Origin: Xanthomonas sp. Leaf148
GTDB taxonomy: Bacteria; Pseudomonadota; Gammaproteobacteria; Xanthomonadales; Xanthomonadaceae
Reading direction: 5' to 3'
NCBI RefSeq assembly: GCF_001423585.1
Contig: NZ_LMOP01000009.1
Location: forward strand, 297,496-361,495
DNA length: 64,000 nucleotides
The notes beneath the pieces are model-generated. The model was given only the letters and a program-made list of their open reading frames with translations. It was not told the DNA's origin and ran no database searches. This document shows, one piece after another, positions 11,419 through 22,663 of this stretch (within the stretch, counting starts at the first letter, position 1; every line of letters begins with the position of its first letter). Made by a program: the position numbers and the translations under genes.

Positions 11419-12650
11419 ATCGCAAAGGCGACAAATCCCTCATCGTTGGACTGGACATCGGCACCTCCAAGGTCGTCGCGCTGGTCGGCGAGTACTCGCC
11501 CGGCAATCCGATCGAAGTGATCGGCATCGGTTCGCATGAGTCGCGCGGTCTCAAGCGCGGCGTGGTGGTGGATATCGAATCCACCGTGCAGTCGATCCAG
11601 CGCGCGGTCGAAGAAGCCGAGCTGATGGCCGGCTGCGAAATCCGCTCGGTGTACGCATCGATCTCCGGCAACCACGTGCAGTGCAAGAACTCGCCGGGCA
11701 TCGTGCCGATCCGCGACGGCGAAGTGACCTGGAGCGACCTGGAACGCGTGCTCGACGCCGCCAAGGCCGTGGCCATTCCTGCCGACCAACGCATCCTGCA
11801 TGCGATCCCGCGCGAATACGTGCTGGATGATTCGCAGGAAGGTATCCGCAACCCGGTCGGCATGACCGGCGTGCGCCTGGAGGTGCATGCGCATCTGGTT
11901 GTCTGCGCGCAGTCGGCCGCCGCAAACATCACCAAGTGCGTGCAGAAATGCGGCCTGCAGGTGGACGATCTGGTGCTGTCCTCGCTGGCCTCGTCGGTTG
12001 CCGTGCTGACCGCCGACGAGCGCGAGCTGGGCGTGGTGCTGGTGGATATCGGCGCCGGCACCACCGATCTGGCGGTGTACGTGCAGGGCGCGATCTGCCA
12101 CACCGCGTCGTTGCCGATCGCCGGCGACCACGTCACCAACGACATCGCGCACATGCTGCGCACGCCTACGCCGGAAGCCGAGCAGATCAAGGTGCGCTAC
12201 GCCTGCGCACTGGCGCAGCTGGCCACTGCCGAAGAAAGCATCCAGGTGCCGTCGGTGGGCGACCGCCCGCCGCGTCGCATGCCGCGACATGCGCTCGCGC
12301 AGGCTGTGCAGGGCCGTTACGAAGAAATTTTTGAAATGGTGCAGGCCGAACTGCGCCGCTCCGGCTTCGAAGAAATGGTGCGCGCCGGCATGGTGCTCAC
12401 CGGTGGCGCGTCGAAGATGGAAGGCGTGGTCGAACTGGCCGAAGAGATGTTGCAGATGCCGGTGCGCGTTGGCATTCCGCAGCACGTGACCGGCCTGGGC
12501 GAAGTTGTCGGCAACCCGGTGCACGCCTCCGGCGTGGGCCTGTTGTTGATGGGCAGCCAGATCGAACACCCGCGCCGCCCGTCGATCCCGACCGGCCGCG
12601 CGGGAAGCTTGTTCAAGAAATTGAAGAACTGGTATCGCGGCGAATTCTGA
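11415..12650 (+). CDS. ftsA: Cell division protein FtsA
   Basis: Actin-like ATPase that tethers FtsZ to the membrane. The 411-residue protein shows the actin-fold phosphate-1 loop (G-L-D-I-G-T-S-K near residue 13), the phosphate-2 loop (V-D-I-G-A-G-T-T-D-L), and the adenosine motif L-T-G-G-A-S near residue 331. The C-terminus ends in an amphipathic segment (L-F-K-K-L-K-N-W-Y), the known membrane-targeting sequence. The gene starts with ATGA on the ftsQ stop. A 315-bp gap separates it from ftsZ. Confidence 0.97.
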   Translation: MNRKGDKSLIVGLDIGTSKVVALVGEYSPGNPIEVIGIGSHESRGLKRGVVVDIESTVQSIQRAVEEAELMAGCEIRSVYASISGNHVQCKNSPGIVPIRDGEVTWSDLERVLDAAKAVAIPADQRILHAIPREYVLDDSQEGIRNPVGMTGVRLEVHAHLVVCAQSAAANITKCVQKCGLQVDDLVLSSLASSVAVLTADERELGVVLVDIGAGTTDLAVYVQGAICHTASLPIAGDHVTNDIAHMLRTPTPEAEQIKVRYACALAQLATAEESIQVPSVGDRPPRRMPRHALAQAVQGRYEEIFEMVQAELRRSGFEEMVRAGMVLTGGASKMEGVVELAEEMLQMPVRVGIPQHVTGLGEVVGNPVHASGVGLLLMGSQIEHPRRPSIPTGRAGSLFKKLKNWYRGEF

Positions 12651-12651
12651 C

Positions 12652-12950
12652 GGGCTGGGATTGGGAATTCGGGATTTGGGATTGGCAAGAGCGAAAAGCA
12701 AAAAGCAAAGCGGCGGCAGTTGCGATGGCGAAGATAACGATTAAGTAGAGAGCGGCGAGCGGGTAGGCAGTAAACTTTTTTGCAGGCATTGCGTCGAGGA
12801 GTAGGTGAGGTGAGTCATAGAGCGCAACAGCGCATCTACGATCCACACACACGAATCCCGACTTTCAAACAACAACACTCGCCGAGATGCGGAGGCAGGT
12901 GGGAAACGGAACTCTTCCGAATCCCGACTCCCCACTCCCCAATCCCGGCT
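12652..12950. repeat. ftsA-ftsZ intergenic G-tract/C-tract arms
   Basis: The gap of about 315 bp between ftsA and ftsZ begins with a G-rich arm right after the ftsA stop. At 12657-12680 four GGG tracts are separated by ATT, AATTC and ATTT spacers, a canonical G-quadruplex pattern. It ends with the complementary pyrimidine arm at 12917-12950 (CCCGA, CCCCA and CCCGG units), immediately before the ftsZ ribosome binding site. About 235 bp between the arms hold no supported gene. The arms can pair with each other or the G arm can fold alone, so the leader of ftsZ may adopt competing structures. Confidence 0.75.
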
Positions 12951-12965
12951 CAAGAGGACACTGAC

Positions 12966-14201
12966 ATGGCACATTTTGAACTGATCGAAAAGATGGCTCC
13001 CAACGCGGTAATCAAGGTCGTTGGCGTGGGCGGCGGCGGCGGTAATGCCGTTGCGCACATGGTCAACACCAATGTCGATGGCGTGGAATTCATCACCGCC
13101 AACACCGACTCGCAGGCGATCAAGAACTGCGGCGCCAAGTTGCAGCTGCAGCTCGGCACCAACGTGACCAAGGGCCTGGGCGCAGGCGCCAATCCGGAAG
13201 TCGGCCGTCAGGCGGCGCTGGAAGATCGCGAACGCATCATGGACGCGCTGCAGGGTGCGGACATGGTATTCATCACCGCCGGCATGGGCGGCGGCACCGG
13301 TACCGGCGCGGCCCCCGTGGTTGCGCAGCTGGCCAAGGAAATGGGCATCCTGACCGTGGCCGTGGTTACCAAGCCGTTCCCGTTCGAAGGCCGTCGCCGC
13401 ATGCAGGTGGCGTTGAAGGGCATCGAGGAACTGAGCCAGCATTGCGACTCGCTGATCACCATTCCCAATGAAAAGCTGATCACCGTGCTTGGCCGCAACG
13501 CCACCATGATCCAGGCCTTCCGCGCTGCCAACGACGTGCTGCAGGGCGCCGTGCAGGGCATCGCCGATCTGATCGTGCGTCCGGGTCTGATCAACGTCGA
13601 CTTTGCCGACGTGCGCACCGTGATGTCGGAAATGGGTCTGGCCATGATGGGCACCGGTTCGGCACGCGGCGACGATCGCGCGCAGGCCGCTGCCGAAGCC
13701 GCCATCCAGAACCCGCTGCTGGACGATGTGAACCTGGCGGGTGCCAACGGCATCCTGGTCAACATCACCGCCGGCCCGGACTTCACCATGGCCGAGTTCG
13801 ACGAGATCGGCCGCACCATCGAAGCGTTCGCTTCGGAAGATGCGACCGTGGTCGTTGGCACCGTGCTTGACCCGGACATGCAGGACGAAGTGCGCGTCAC
13901 CGTGGTCGCCACTGGCCTGAACCGTGCGGTTTCCCGCCAGACCCAGCGTCCGGATCAGCGCGCGCCGATCAAGCTGGTGCGCAATGCCACCACCGGCCAG
14001 CCGGAATTCGGCGACTTCGACACCACCAGCGGCGACGCAGTGTCCAAGGCCGTCGGCGGCAGCATGGGCCTGGGCCTGCGTCGTCCGAGCAGCGACTCGG
14101 TCGGCAGCAGCCACAGCGCCGGCAATGCTGCGCCGCCGGCGGCAGACCTGCCCAACGATTACCTGGATATCCCGGCGTTCCTGCGCCGCCAGGCCGACTG
14201 A
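12966..14201 (+). CDS. ftsZ: Cell division GTPase FtsZ
   Basis: Tubulin-like GTPase forming the Z ring. The 411-residue protein has the glycine-rich [10 protein letters not shown] near residue 20, the tubulin signature [10 protein letters not shown] near residue 106, the T7-loop segment N-V-D-F-A-D-V, and the C-terminal tail [10 protein letters not shown] that binds FtsA and ZipA. The ATG at 12966 has AAGAGGA 7 nt upstream. An upstream in-frame open stretch to 12780 is part of the repeat-bearing leader and is not needed. A strong terminator follows at 14283. Confidence 0.98.
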   Translation: MAHFELIEKMAPNAVIKVVGVGGGGGNAVAHMVNTNVDGVEFITANTDSQAIKNCGAKLQLQLGTNVTKGLGAGANPEVGRQAALEDRERIMDALQGADMVFITAGMGGGTGTGAAPVVAQLAKEMGILTVAVVTKPFPFEGRRRMQVALKGIEELSQHCDSLITIPNEKLITVLGRNATMIQAFRAANDVLQGAVQGIADLIVRPGLINVDFADVRTVMSEMGLAMMGTGSARGDDRAQAAAEAAIQNPLLDDVNLAGANGILVNITAGPDFTMAEFDEIGRTIEAFASEDATVVVGTVLDPDMQDEVRVTVVATGLNRAVSRQTQRPDQRAPIKLVRNATTGQPEFGDFDTTSGDAVSKAVGGSMGLGLRRPSSDSVGSSHSAGNAAPPAADLPNDYLDIPAFLRRQAD

Positions 14202-14282
14202 TGGGCGTCGGCTGCGTCGCTACGGCGGCGTAGCCCGTCCCACCCGACGCTGTTGTCGGGGCTGTAATGCCATGTCCTTTTC

Positions 14283-14312
14283 TGCCGGATCGGTCACGAT
14301 CCGGCAGCTTTT
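14283..14312 (+). terminator. Rho-independent terminator after ftsZ
   Basis: A perfect 10-bp stem (TGCCGGATCG / CGATCCGGCA, loop GTCA, 14283-14306) is followed by GCTTTT. It ends the dcw transcript 80 bp after ftsZ. A GATAAT -10-like hexamer at 14369-14374 downstream may belong to a separate lpxC promoter, but no good -35 box is visible. Confidence 0.8.
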
Positions 14313-14434
14313 ACAATGGCAAGACCGGGGCATGACACCTTTCGTCACGCGCAACTTGTTAAAATTCGGATAATGTTCATCAGATAAGACGGTCAGTTCA
14401 GCGTCTGTCTGCATCGTTCCCCCAGACTTCGCAT

Positions 14435-15346
14435 ATGACCCAGCAACGCACTCTCAAAAACACCATTCGCGCCACCGGCGTCGGCTTGCATAGCGGCGAC
14501 AAGGTGTACATGACGCTGCGGCCGGCCCCGGTCGATCACGGCGTGGTGTTCCGGCGTGTGGACCTGGAGCCGGTCGTCGAAGTCCCCGCCGATGCGGAGT
14601 TGGTCACCGAGACCACGCTGTGCACCGGTCTGACCTGCAATGGCGCCAAGATCCAGACCGTCGAACACCTGATGTCGGCACTGGCCGGCCTGGGTGTGGA
14701 CAACGTCATCGTCGAGCTGTCCTCGGCCGAGTTGCCGATCATGGACGGTTCGTCCGGCCCGTTCGTGTTCCTGCTGCAGTCGGCAGGCATCGTCGAGCAG
14801 AACAAGGCCAAGCGCTTCATCCGCATCAAACAGCCGGTGGAAGTGCGCGAGGGCGACAAGGTCGCGCGCTTCGAGCCGTATGACGGCTACAAGCTGGGCT
14901 TCACCATCGAATTCAATCACCCGATGATCCCGGCCAAGCAGTCGCGCCAGGAAATCGAGTTTTCCACCTCGGCATACGTCAAGGAGATCTCGCGCGCCCG
15001 CACCTTCGGCTTCATGCGCGATCTCGAGTACATGCGCGAGCGCAATCTGGGCCTGGGCGGTTCGATGGACAACGCCATCGTGCTGGACGAGTTCCGCGTG
15101 CTCAACGAGGACGGCCTGCGTTACACCAACGAATTTGTGCGCCACAAGATCCTGGATGCCATCGGCGACCTCTATCTGGCCGGCGGCGCCATCCTGGGCG
15201 CCTACGAAGGCTTCAAATCCGGTCACGCGCTCAACAACAAGCTGGTACGCGCGCTGCTGGCGGATCAGGCCGCCTGGGAATGGGTCAGCTTCCCCGAAGG
15301 AACCGAGCAGCCGCCGGTGACCTACGCCAGCCCCGTCTACGCCTGA
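14435..15346 (+). CDS. lpxC: UDP-3-O-acyl-N-acetylglucosamine deacetylase LpxC
   Basis: Zinc deacetylase of the committed step of lipid A synthesis. The 303-residue protein matches the family length. Zinc-ligand segments are T-V-E-H-L-M-S-A-L near residue 78 and [10 protein letters not shown] near residue 237. The hydrophobic acyl-passage region and the C-terminal G-H-A-L-N-N-K motif with the catalytic His are present. It has its own short upstream region after the ftsZ terminator, so it is probably transcribed independently. Position between ftsZ and secA is the standard gammaproteobacterial arrangement. Confidence 0.97.
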   Translation: MTQQRTLKNTIRATGVGLHSGDKVYMTLRPAPVDHGVVFRRVDLEPVVEVPADAELVTETTLCTGLTCNGAKIQTVEHLMSALAGLGVDNVIVELSSAELPIMDGSSGPFVFLLQSAGIVEQNKAKRFIRIKQPVEVREGDKVARFEPYDGYKLGFTIEFNHPMIPAKQSRQEIEFSTSAYVKEISRARTFGFMRDLEYMRERNLGLGGSMDNAIVLDEFRVLNEDGLRYTNEFVRHKILDAIGDLYLAGGAILGAYEGFKSGHALNNKLVRALLADQAAWEWVSFPEGTEQPPVTYASPVYA

Positions 15347-15670
15347 GGCAGGCAAGACCCGCCGCGCAGCCTTCAGGTTCGCGCGGCCTCTGCCTGATGG
15401 CGATGGGCCGCTGCATGAGGTCGGCTAAACGCCGCCACACCCTGCCGACGACCGTTCGCCGACTGTGTCTACCCCGTGGCTATGTGTCAGGGAATGCCGC
15501 AATCGGCACCGAAAGCGTGAACCGGGTCGGATTTAGGTTCCGTTCTTAACTCTTTTTTAAGACTTCTCTAACTCCTGCGGGCGCCATGACCGCTAGGATG
15601 CGTCGGGTCGTGCGTGATCTTCGCAATCTTTTCACGCACTGCTGGCCGCCCCGAAACGGCGGCAGGGACG
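15347..15670. other. Intergenic lpxC-dciA, no gene seen
   Basis: This 324-bp convergent gap contains imperfect inverted repeats at 15346-15397 (GAGGCAG paired with CTGCCT around a GCCGCGC/GCGCGGC core) and at 15610-15639 (GTGCGTGA/TCACGCAC). Neither has a run of T. A T-rich patch lies around 15540-15565. No convincing coding sequence was found. Confidence 0.5.
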
Positions 15671-16117
15671 TCACCGCTTGGTCGGCACGACGTCCTGCAA
15701 GGATGCCAGTGCCTCGCGCAGACCCTTGTGCGTGGCTTCGGACACCGGCCGTGGACGGTCGCGGTTCTGCTGTGTTGGGGAATGCAGCGGAGTGCTTGCC
15801 GTCTTGACGGTCACTGCGGTGGCCTTCAACCCGATGGATCGGGCGGCATCAAGGAGTTGGGTCTCGGCAAGCCGCACCTTGGCATGCCAGATCGGCGAAT
15901 CAACCAGAAAAACGAGCTGTTCGCCTCGGACATTGGCCAACCGGCAACGGGTGGCCAGATGGGGCGGTAACAGGGGGCGCAACTGCCGGTCCAGCGCATC
16001 GAGCCACAAGGCTCGGCGCAAGGGGTCGCCAGCCTTTTCACCCAGCGCGGCCTCGATGGCCTGCTGCGGAGCGGAAGGGTTACGTGCGTTGGACTTGGGC
16101 TTGGACATGACACTCAT
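15671..16117 (-). CDS. dciA: DciA-like DUF721 protein (replicative helicase loader family)
   Basis: A 148-residue DUF721 protein. The family member DciA interacts with the replicative helicase DnaB in bacteria that lack DnaC, and the gene lies between lpxC and secA in many gammaproteobacteria, as here. The DUF721 (KH-like) core is at about residues 30-100, with the characteristic L-V-F-L-V-D-S-P-I-W-H-A-K-V-R segment. The basic Pro/Thr-rich tail varies in the family. The start at 16117 makes its ATG directly abut the divergent peptidase ATG (CATATG). An internal Met at 16108 is an equally good start. Function is inferred from family and synteny. Confidence 0.85.
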   Translation of the reverse strand: MSVMSKPKSNARNPSAPQQAIEAALGEKAGDPLRRALWLDALDRQLRPLLPPHLATRCRLANVRGEQLVFLVDSPIWHAKVRLAETQLLDAARSIGLKATAVTVKTASTPLHSPTQQNRDRPRPVSEATHKGLREALASLQDVVPTKR

Positions 16118-17062
16118 ATGGCGTTAAAAAAAGTTGTAATCAAATCTCGCGAAACCCGGGCCCAGCGTGTGGCTCGACAGTTCCAGGGCTTTGCGTCGGA
16201 TCGACCGATGGTGGTGCTCGGTGCCGTACTTGGCCTGGGCATGCTGATCGGCGTCGGTGCAAGCACCGCTACCGGCATGGTGACCAATTCCGCGCTGCAG
16301 GCCAAGGTCGCGCAGCAGCAGGCCGAGCTGGCCCAGGCGCAGCGCGCCTCGCAGGCACAGGTCAATGCACTGGCCGCACGCATGGGCGAGCTGCAAGCGC
16401 AGGCCACCCGCCTCAACGCATTGGGCGAGCGGCTGACCGAAATGGGCAAGTTGAAGGACGGCGAGTTCGACTTCGACGAACCGGTCGGCGTCGGTGGCGG
16501 CGATGAGCCGGTCAGCGACATGCCGGTCGAATCGCTCAAGGAGACGCTAGGGCAAGTCGAACAGCAGTTCTCCGCCTCCGGCCAACAACTGAACGTACTG
16601 GCGTCGCTGATGTTCGATCATCAGCTCGAGCAGAATTCGGTGCCCTCGCGGATGCCGATCCGCAACACCTATATCACCTCGGGCTTTGGCGGCCGCGCCG
16701 ATCCGTTTGACGGCGGTTCGGCCTTCCACAAGGGTGTGGACTTCCACGCCAACGTGGGCGACCCGGTGATGTCGGTCGCCGACGGCGTGGTCAGCTACGC
16801 CGGTGTGCGGGGCGGTTACGGCAACGTGGTCGAAGTGGATCACGGCAATGGCTACGTCACCCGCTATGCGCACAACTCGCGGCTGGTGGTGAAGGTGGGC
16901 GACCTGGTCCGCGCTGGCCAGCAGGTAGCCAGGGCCGGCTCCAGCGGTCGTTCGACCGGCGCGCACGTGCATTTCGAGGTGTGGGCCGATGGTCGTGTGG
17001 TCAATCCGCGCAAGTTCCTGGGCGACACCAATACACCAGTAGGGCGCCGAGGGCGCGGTTGA
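16118..17062 (+). CDS. M23 family (LytM-domain) metallopeptidase
   Basis: Envelope peptidase or division-associated LytM protein of 314 residues. A membrane helix at about residues 30-55 is followed by an Ala/Gln-rich coiled coil (about 60-115) and a C-terminal M23 domain (about 190-305). Active-site elements are complete: H-K-G-V-D-F near residue 205 and H-V-H-F-E near residue 285 match the zinc HxxxD and HxH motifs, so it may be catalytically competent rather than a NlpD/EnvC-type activator. It is divergent from dciA with no spacer and precedes secA, a placement common in Xanthomonas and Pseudomonas relatives. Confidence 0.9.
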   Translation: MALKKVVIKSRETRAQRVARQFQGFASDRPMVVLGAVLGLGMLIGVGASTATGMVTNSALQAKVAQQQAELAQAQRASQAQVNALAARMGELQAQATRLNALGERLTEMGKLKDGEFDFDEPVGVGGGDEPVSDMPVESLKETLGQVEQQFSASGQQLNVLASLMFDHQLEQNSVPSRMPIRNTYITSGFGGRADPFDGGSAFHKGVDFHANVGDPVMSVADGVVSYAGVRGGYGNVVEVDHGNGYVTRYAHNSRLVVKVGDLVRAGQQVARAGSSGRSTGAHVHFEVWADGRVVNPRKFLGDTNTPVGRRGRG

Positions 17063-17138
17063 CGAAGGCATGGCACGCTCCGATGGAGGTGCTTGATTCG
17101 TGAAGGCTCGCCCCAAGCTACAATAGGGTGTTGCCATG

Positions 17139-17167
17139 ACAGGGCGCAGTGCGCCCTGTTTCGTTTA
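17139..17167 (+). terminator. Hairpin with T-rich tail upstream of secA
   Basis: A 9-bp perfect stem (ACAGGGCGC / GCGCCCTGT, 3-nt loop, 17139-17159) is followed by TTCGTTT. It lies between the M23 gene and secA and could terminate the former. A TACAAT -10-like hexamer at 17119-17124 lies upstream of the hairpin. If that is the secA promoter, the stem would sit in the secA leader and act as an attenuator. Confidence 0.55.
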
Positions 17168-17228
17168 CGGCGGTCGGGTCTTGGGGACCGGCGTCGGTCA
17201 AACCGTTCCTTTTCAACCGGTTTCTTCA

Positions 17229-19947
<2,719 letters not shown>

Positions 19948-19967
<20 letters not shown>

Positions 19968-20036
19968 TGCTGAGCTGACCGTGGCGCAGCCCGCGAAGCG
20001 GGCTGCGCACCCGCTATCCGCAACGCGGATAGTGGG
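19948..20036. repeat. Triple stem-loop array across the secA stop codon
   Basis: Three hairpins stand in a row. The first, 19948-19985, is a perfect 17-bp stem whose 4-nt loop TGAT holds the secA stop TGA (19965-19967). The second, 19984-20008, is a perfect 11-bp stem with a GAA loop. The third, 20010-20036, is a 12-bp stem with one G-T wobble and an AAC loop. None is followed by a T run, so they look more like 3'-end protection or a REP-type cluster than a rho-independent terminator. Confidence 0.8.
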
Positions 20037-20040
20037 CTCA

Positions 20041-20320
20041 CGGTATTGCTTCCGATCCCCGCGCCTTCGGCGCGCCCCCTTACCAAGGGGGCTCTACCTA
20101 CGAAGGGATTCTTGGGGGGTCTCCAAAGTCCGGGTACGGAATGGCGTACGCGCAGGGGATACGTCTTCGCGTTTGATGCTTGCGCCTTCGGCATGCACCC
20201 TCTACCAAGCGAGCTCTGCTGACGACGCGTATTCGTGGGTTTCCTGGGAAGCCGGATACGTGAAGCCGGATGCGGGTGCATGGCCTGGTTTCCGATCCCC
20301 GCGCCTTTGGCGCTTCCTGC
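20041..20320. repeat. Non-coding region with dispersed direct repeats after secA
   Basis: The 570-bp space between secA and the next gene holds two 24-bp direct repeats differing at one base (20050-20073 and 20290-20313, core GATCCCCGCGCCTT). A related segment at 20182-20219 shares GCGCCTTCGGC and the following CTACCAAG-GAGCTCT block with the first copy. Composition and repeats look like accumulated intergenic elements. No supported gene is seen up to 20539. Confidence 0.6.
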
Positions 20321-20539
20321 CGGGCGTTGCTCGCGGAACGTCGACGGCGTTTTCGAGAAACCAGAGTGTGGACGGAAGGCGCGCTTGGCGAGCGCTCTCC
20401 AGATGAGTGCCAGCACGGCGAGGTCCGATCCACGCGCCCGCATCTCTTGCGGTGCTCATTGTTCCTGCCGTAGACATGCTTTTCCGCCTGCGCGACTGCG
20501 GGCGTATGCTCAGGCCCACGTCCTGCGTGGAGTGCGGTC

Positions 20540-20905
20540 ATGTCGTTGTCCAGCCAGCAACTGAAGGTGTTCGTGCCTGCGCGCGACTACGCGTTGTCGC
20601 AGCGCTTTTATCGCGCACTGGGCTTCGTCCAGGAGGATGAGGTGGGCAACGTGACCTGTTTCCGGCATGGCACCCATTGCGCGTTTTTGCTGCAGGATTT
20701 TTATCTGCGTGAGCTGGCCGAGAATCTGATGCTGCACCTGTGGGTGGACGACGCGGATGGCTGGTGGCAGCACGTGCACGACACCGGTCTGGACGAGCAG
20801 TTCGGGGTGAGCTGCAGTGCGCCGGAAGACCGGCCATGGGGCGCGCGCGACTTCACCTTGCACGATCCCAGCGGGGTGCTCTGGCGCATCGGGCATCCGT
20901 TGTAG
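20540..20905 (+). CDS. VOC superfamily (glyoxalase/bleomycin-resistance fold) protein
   Basis: A 121-residue single-domain protein. It shows the paired beta-alpha-beta-beta-beta modules of the vicinal-oxygen-chelate fold: L-K-V-F-V-P-A-R-D-Y at the start, a mid L-H-L-W-V-D-D segment, and R-D-F-T-L-H-D-P-S-G-V-L-W-R at the end, the latter typical of glyoxalase/bleomycin-binding proteins. Substrate cannot be deduced. It stands alone, with repeats upstream. Confidence 0.85.
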   Translation: MSLSSQQLKVFVPARDYALSQRFYRALGFVQEDEVGNVTCFRHGTHCAFLLQDFYLRELAENLMLHLWVDDADGWWQHVHDTGLDEQFGVSCSAPEDRPWGARDFTLHDPSGVLWRIGHPL

Positions 20906-21045
20906 GGTCGGGGATTTGTGATTTGAGATTCGGAGTGGTCGAAGCGTGCGCCAGGTTTGCCTTGGCGTATCTCTAGCCTCGCATTCCCATTCGGCTGCGG
21001 TCCGAGTGATTGCGTTGAACCGCTCACTCGCGGCACTCTTATTGC

Positions 21046-21993
21046 ATGCCCGATTCCCTAAGATCCATTCACGTCGTCGCTGGCGTGATCACCGACCCGC
21101 GCGGCCGCATCCTGCTGACGCGGCGTACCGAAACCCGCGACATGCCCGGCCTGTGGGAATTCCCCGGCGGCAAGCGCGAGCCCGGCGAAACCTCCGAGCA
21201 GGCGCTGGTGCGCGAGCTCAATGAAGAACTCGGCATCGAGGCCCAGGTCGGCGAGTGGGTCATGGATGTGCCGCAGCTGTATCCGGACAAGCGCCTGCGC
21301 CTGGAAGTGCGCCACATCGCTTCCTGGAAAGGCAGCCCGCGCGGCCGCGAAGGCCAGGCCATGACCTGGGTGGCGGCCGACAAGCTGGCTCGCTATTCGA
21401 TGCCGCCGGCCGACGTGCCGGTAGTGGGCGTACTGCGTCAGCCCGACCGCTATTTGATCACGCCCGAGCCCGAGGACGACGCGCGGTGGCTGGAAGGCCT
21501 GGAACGCGCGCTGCAGGACGGCGTGACCCGCATCCAGCTGCGTGGGCGGCAGGTTGCGCCTGCGCGTTGGCAGGCGTTGTTGCAGCAGGTGATGCGCCTG
21601 CGTGGTCGTGTGCGCGCGCAGCTGCTGCTCAATCGCGATATCGCGCTTGCTGCGGAACTTGGTATCGGCGTGCATCTGGGATCGGAGCAGTTGGCCGGTT
21701 TGCAGGAGCGCCCGCTGCCCGCAGAACAGATGGTGGCCGCCTCGTGCCATGGGCTGGAAGATTTGCGTCATGCGCAGCGGCTGGGCTGCGATTTTGCGGT
21801 GCTGGGGCCGGTGCAGACCACCGCATCGCACCCGGGGGCGACACCGCTGGGATGGGACGGATTCGAAACCCTGCGCGAGCAGGTGTCGCTGCCGATCTAC
21901 GCGCTCGGTGGCATGCAGGCGGCCGACCTGCGCGAAGCACGCTCGCATGGCGCGCAAGGCATTGCGGCCATTCGCTCGCTGTGGCCGCAGTAA
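21046..21993 (+). CDS. Nudix hydrolase fused to a ThiE-like domain (MutT family)
   Basis: The 315-residue protein has two domains. Residues 1-130 form a MutT-type Nudix hydrolase with a complete Nudix box (G-G-K-R-E-P-G-E-T through R-E-L-N-E-E-L-G near residues 39-62), expected to remove oxidised dGTP. Residues about 140-315 resemble thiamine-phosphate synthase (TIM barrel), with V-T-R-I-Q-L-R-G-R, G-V-H-L-G-S-E-Q and V-L-G-P-V-Q-T-T-A-S-H. The fusion is known in gammaproteobacteria, but its C-terminal activity is unclear. The next gene overlaps its end by 13 bp in another frame. Confidence 0.85.
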   Translation: MPDSLRSIHVVAGVITDPRGRILLTRRTETRDMPGLWEFPGGKREPGETSEQALVRELNEELGIEAQVGEWVMDVPQLYPDKRLRLEVRHIASWKGSPRGREGQAMTWVAADKLARYSMPPADVPVVGVLRQPDRYLITPEPEDDARWLEGLERALQDGVTRIQLRGRQVAPARWQALLQQVMRLRGRVRAQLLLNRDIALAAELGIGVHLGSEQLAGLQERPLPAEQMVAASCHGLEDLRHAQRLGCDFAVLGPVQTTASHPGATPLGWDGFETLREQVSLPIYALGGMQAADLREARSHGAQGIAAIRSLWPQ

Positions 21994-22508
21994 GCGAACG
22001 GCGACCGACGCTGGTGGTGTTCGGTGGATTGCCGGGCGTGGGCAAGAGCGCTATTGCACAGGCGTTGCTGACGCAATGCCCCGCGTTTTATCTGCGCATC
22101 GATACGATCGAGCAGGCACTGCGCGAGAGTGGTGAACTCGCCACCGAGGTCGGGCCGGCCGGCTACCTGATCGCTTACGCACTTGCGCAGGCCAATCTAC
22201 GCCAAGGCCATGTGGTGGTCGCCGACTGCGTGAATCCGTTGCCGGTCACCCGTGCATCCTGGCGCGCTGTGGCGCAGCGCACGCAGAGCCACTTGCTGGA
22301 GATCGAAGTGGTCTGCAGCGATCGCGCGGTGCACCGGCAGCGCGTCGAATCGCGGCGTAGCGAAATCCCCGGACTGCGCGTGCCGGAGTGGTCTTCTGTC
22401 CTGGCGCACGACTATGTGGCATGGACCGAGCCGCATTGGGTGATCGACAGTGCCGTGCTGAGCCCGCAGCAGGCGGTCGCAGAGGTCATGCACCGGCTTG
22501 CCGCTTAG
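21981..22508 (+). CDS. AAA/P-loop kinase-like ATP-binding protein
   Basis: A P-loop NTPase of 175 residues, starting at the GTG at 21981 and overlapping the Nudix gene. The Walker A motif G-G-L-P-G-V-G-K-S lies near residue 15, followed by Y-L-R-I-D-T-I-E and a V-V-A-D-C-V-N segment like small kinase or zeta-toxin-type nucleotide-binding folds. Length and architecture fit a sugar or nucleoside kinase-like AAA family; the substrate is unknown. No better start is available after the Nudix stop without losing the P-loop context. Confidence 0.75.
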   Translation: MAAVSERRPTLVVFGGLPGVGKSAIAQALLTQCPAFYLRIDTIEQALRESGELATEVGPAGYLIAYALAQANLRQGHVVVADCVNPLPVTRASWRAVAQRTQSHLLEIEVVCSDRAVHRQRVESRRSEIPGLRVPEWSSVLAHDYVAWTEPHWVIDSAVLSPQQAVAEVMHRLAA

Positions 22509-22531
22509 CCTTCAGGCGCATCGTGACCTTG

Positions 22532-22663
22532 GCGCGGCTACCAAAACGACTGTGCAGCTGCCAGGCGCGCGCGGCCGCCGCTCGGTGCGGCCTCTCCACA
22601 TTCGTACACTCCGGTTCCTCAGCACCCACCTAACGACTGCTCGCTACGTTGTGTTAGCCGCGC
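22532..22663. repeat. Palindromic intergenic element, copy 1 (132 bp)
   Basis: Terminal inverted repeats of 17 bp (22532-22548 and 22647-22663) match at 15 positions. Inside are the shared blocks CCAAAACGACTGTGCAGC, CTCGGTGCGG and ACGACTGCTCGCTACGTT. Two other copies lie at 30491 and 61330. It sits in the 403-bp gap between the P-loop kinase gene and a minus-strand gene; the rest of that gap (to 22911) shows no gene. Confidence 0.75.
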
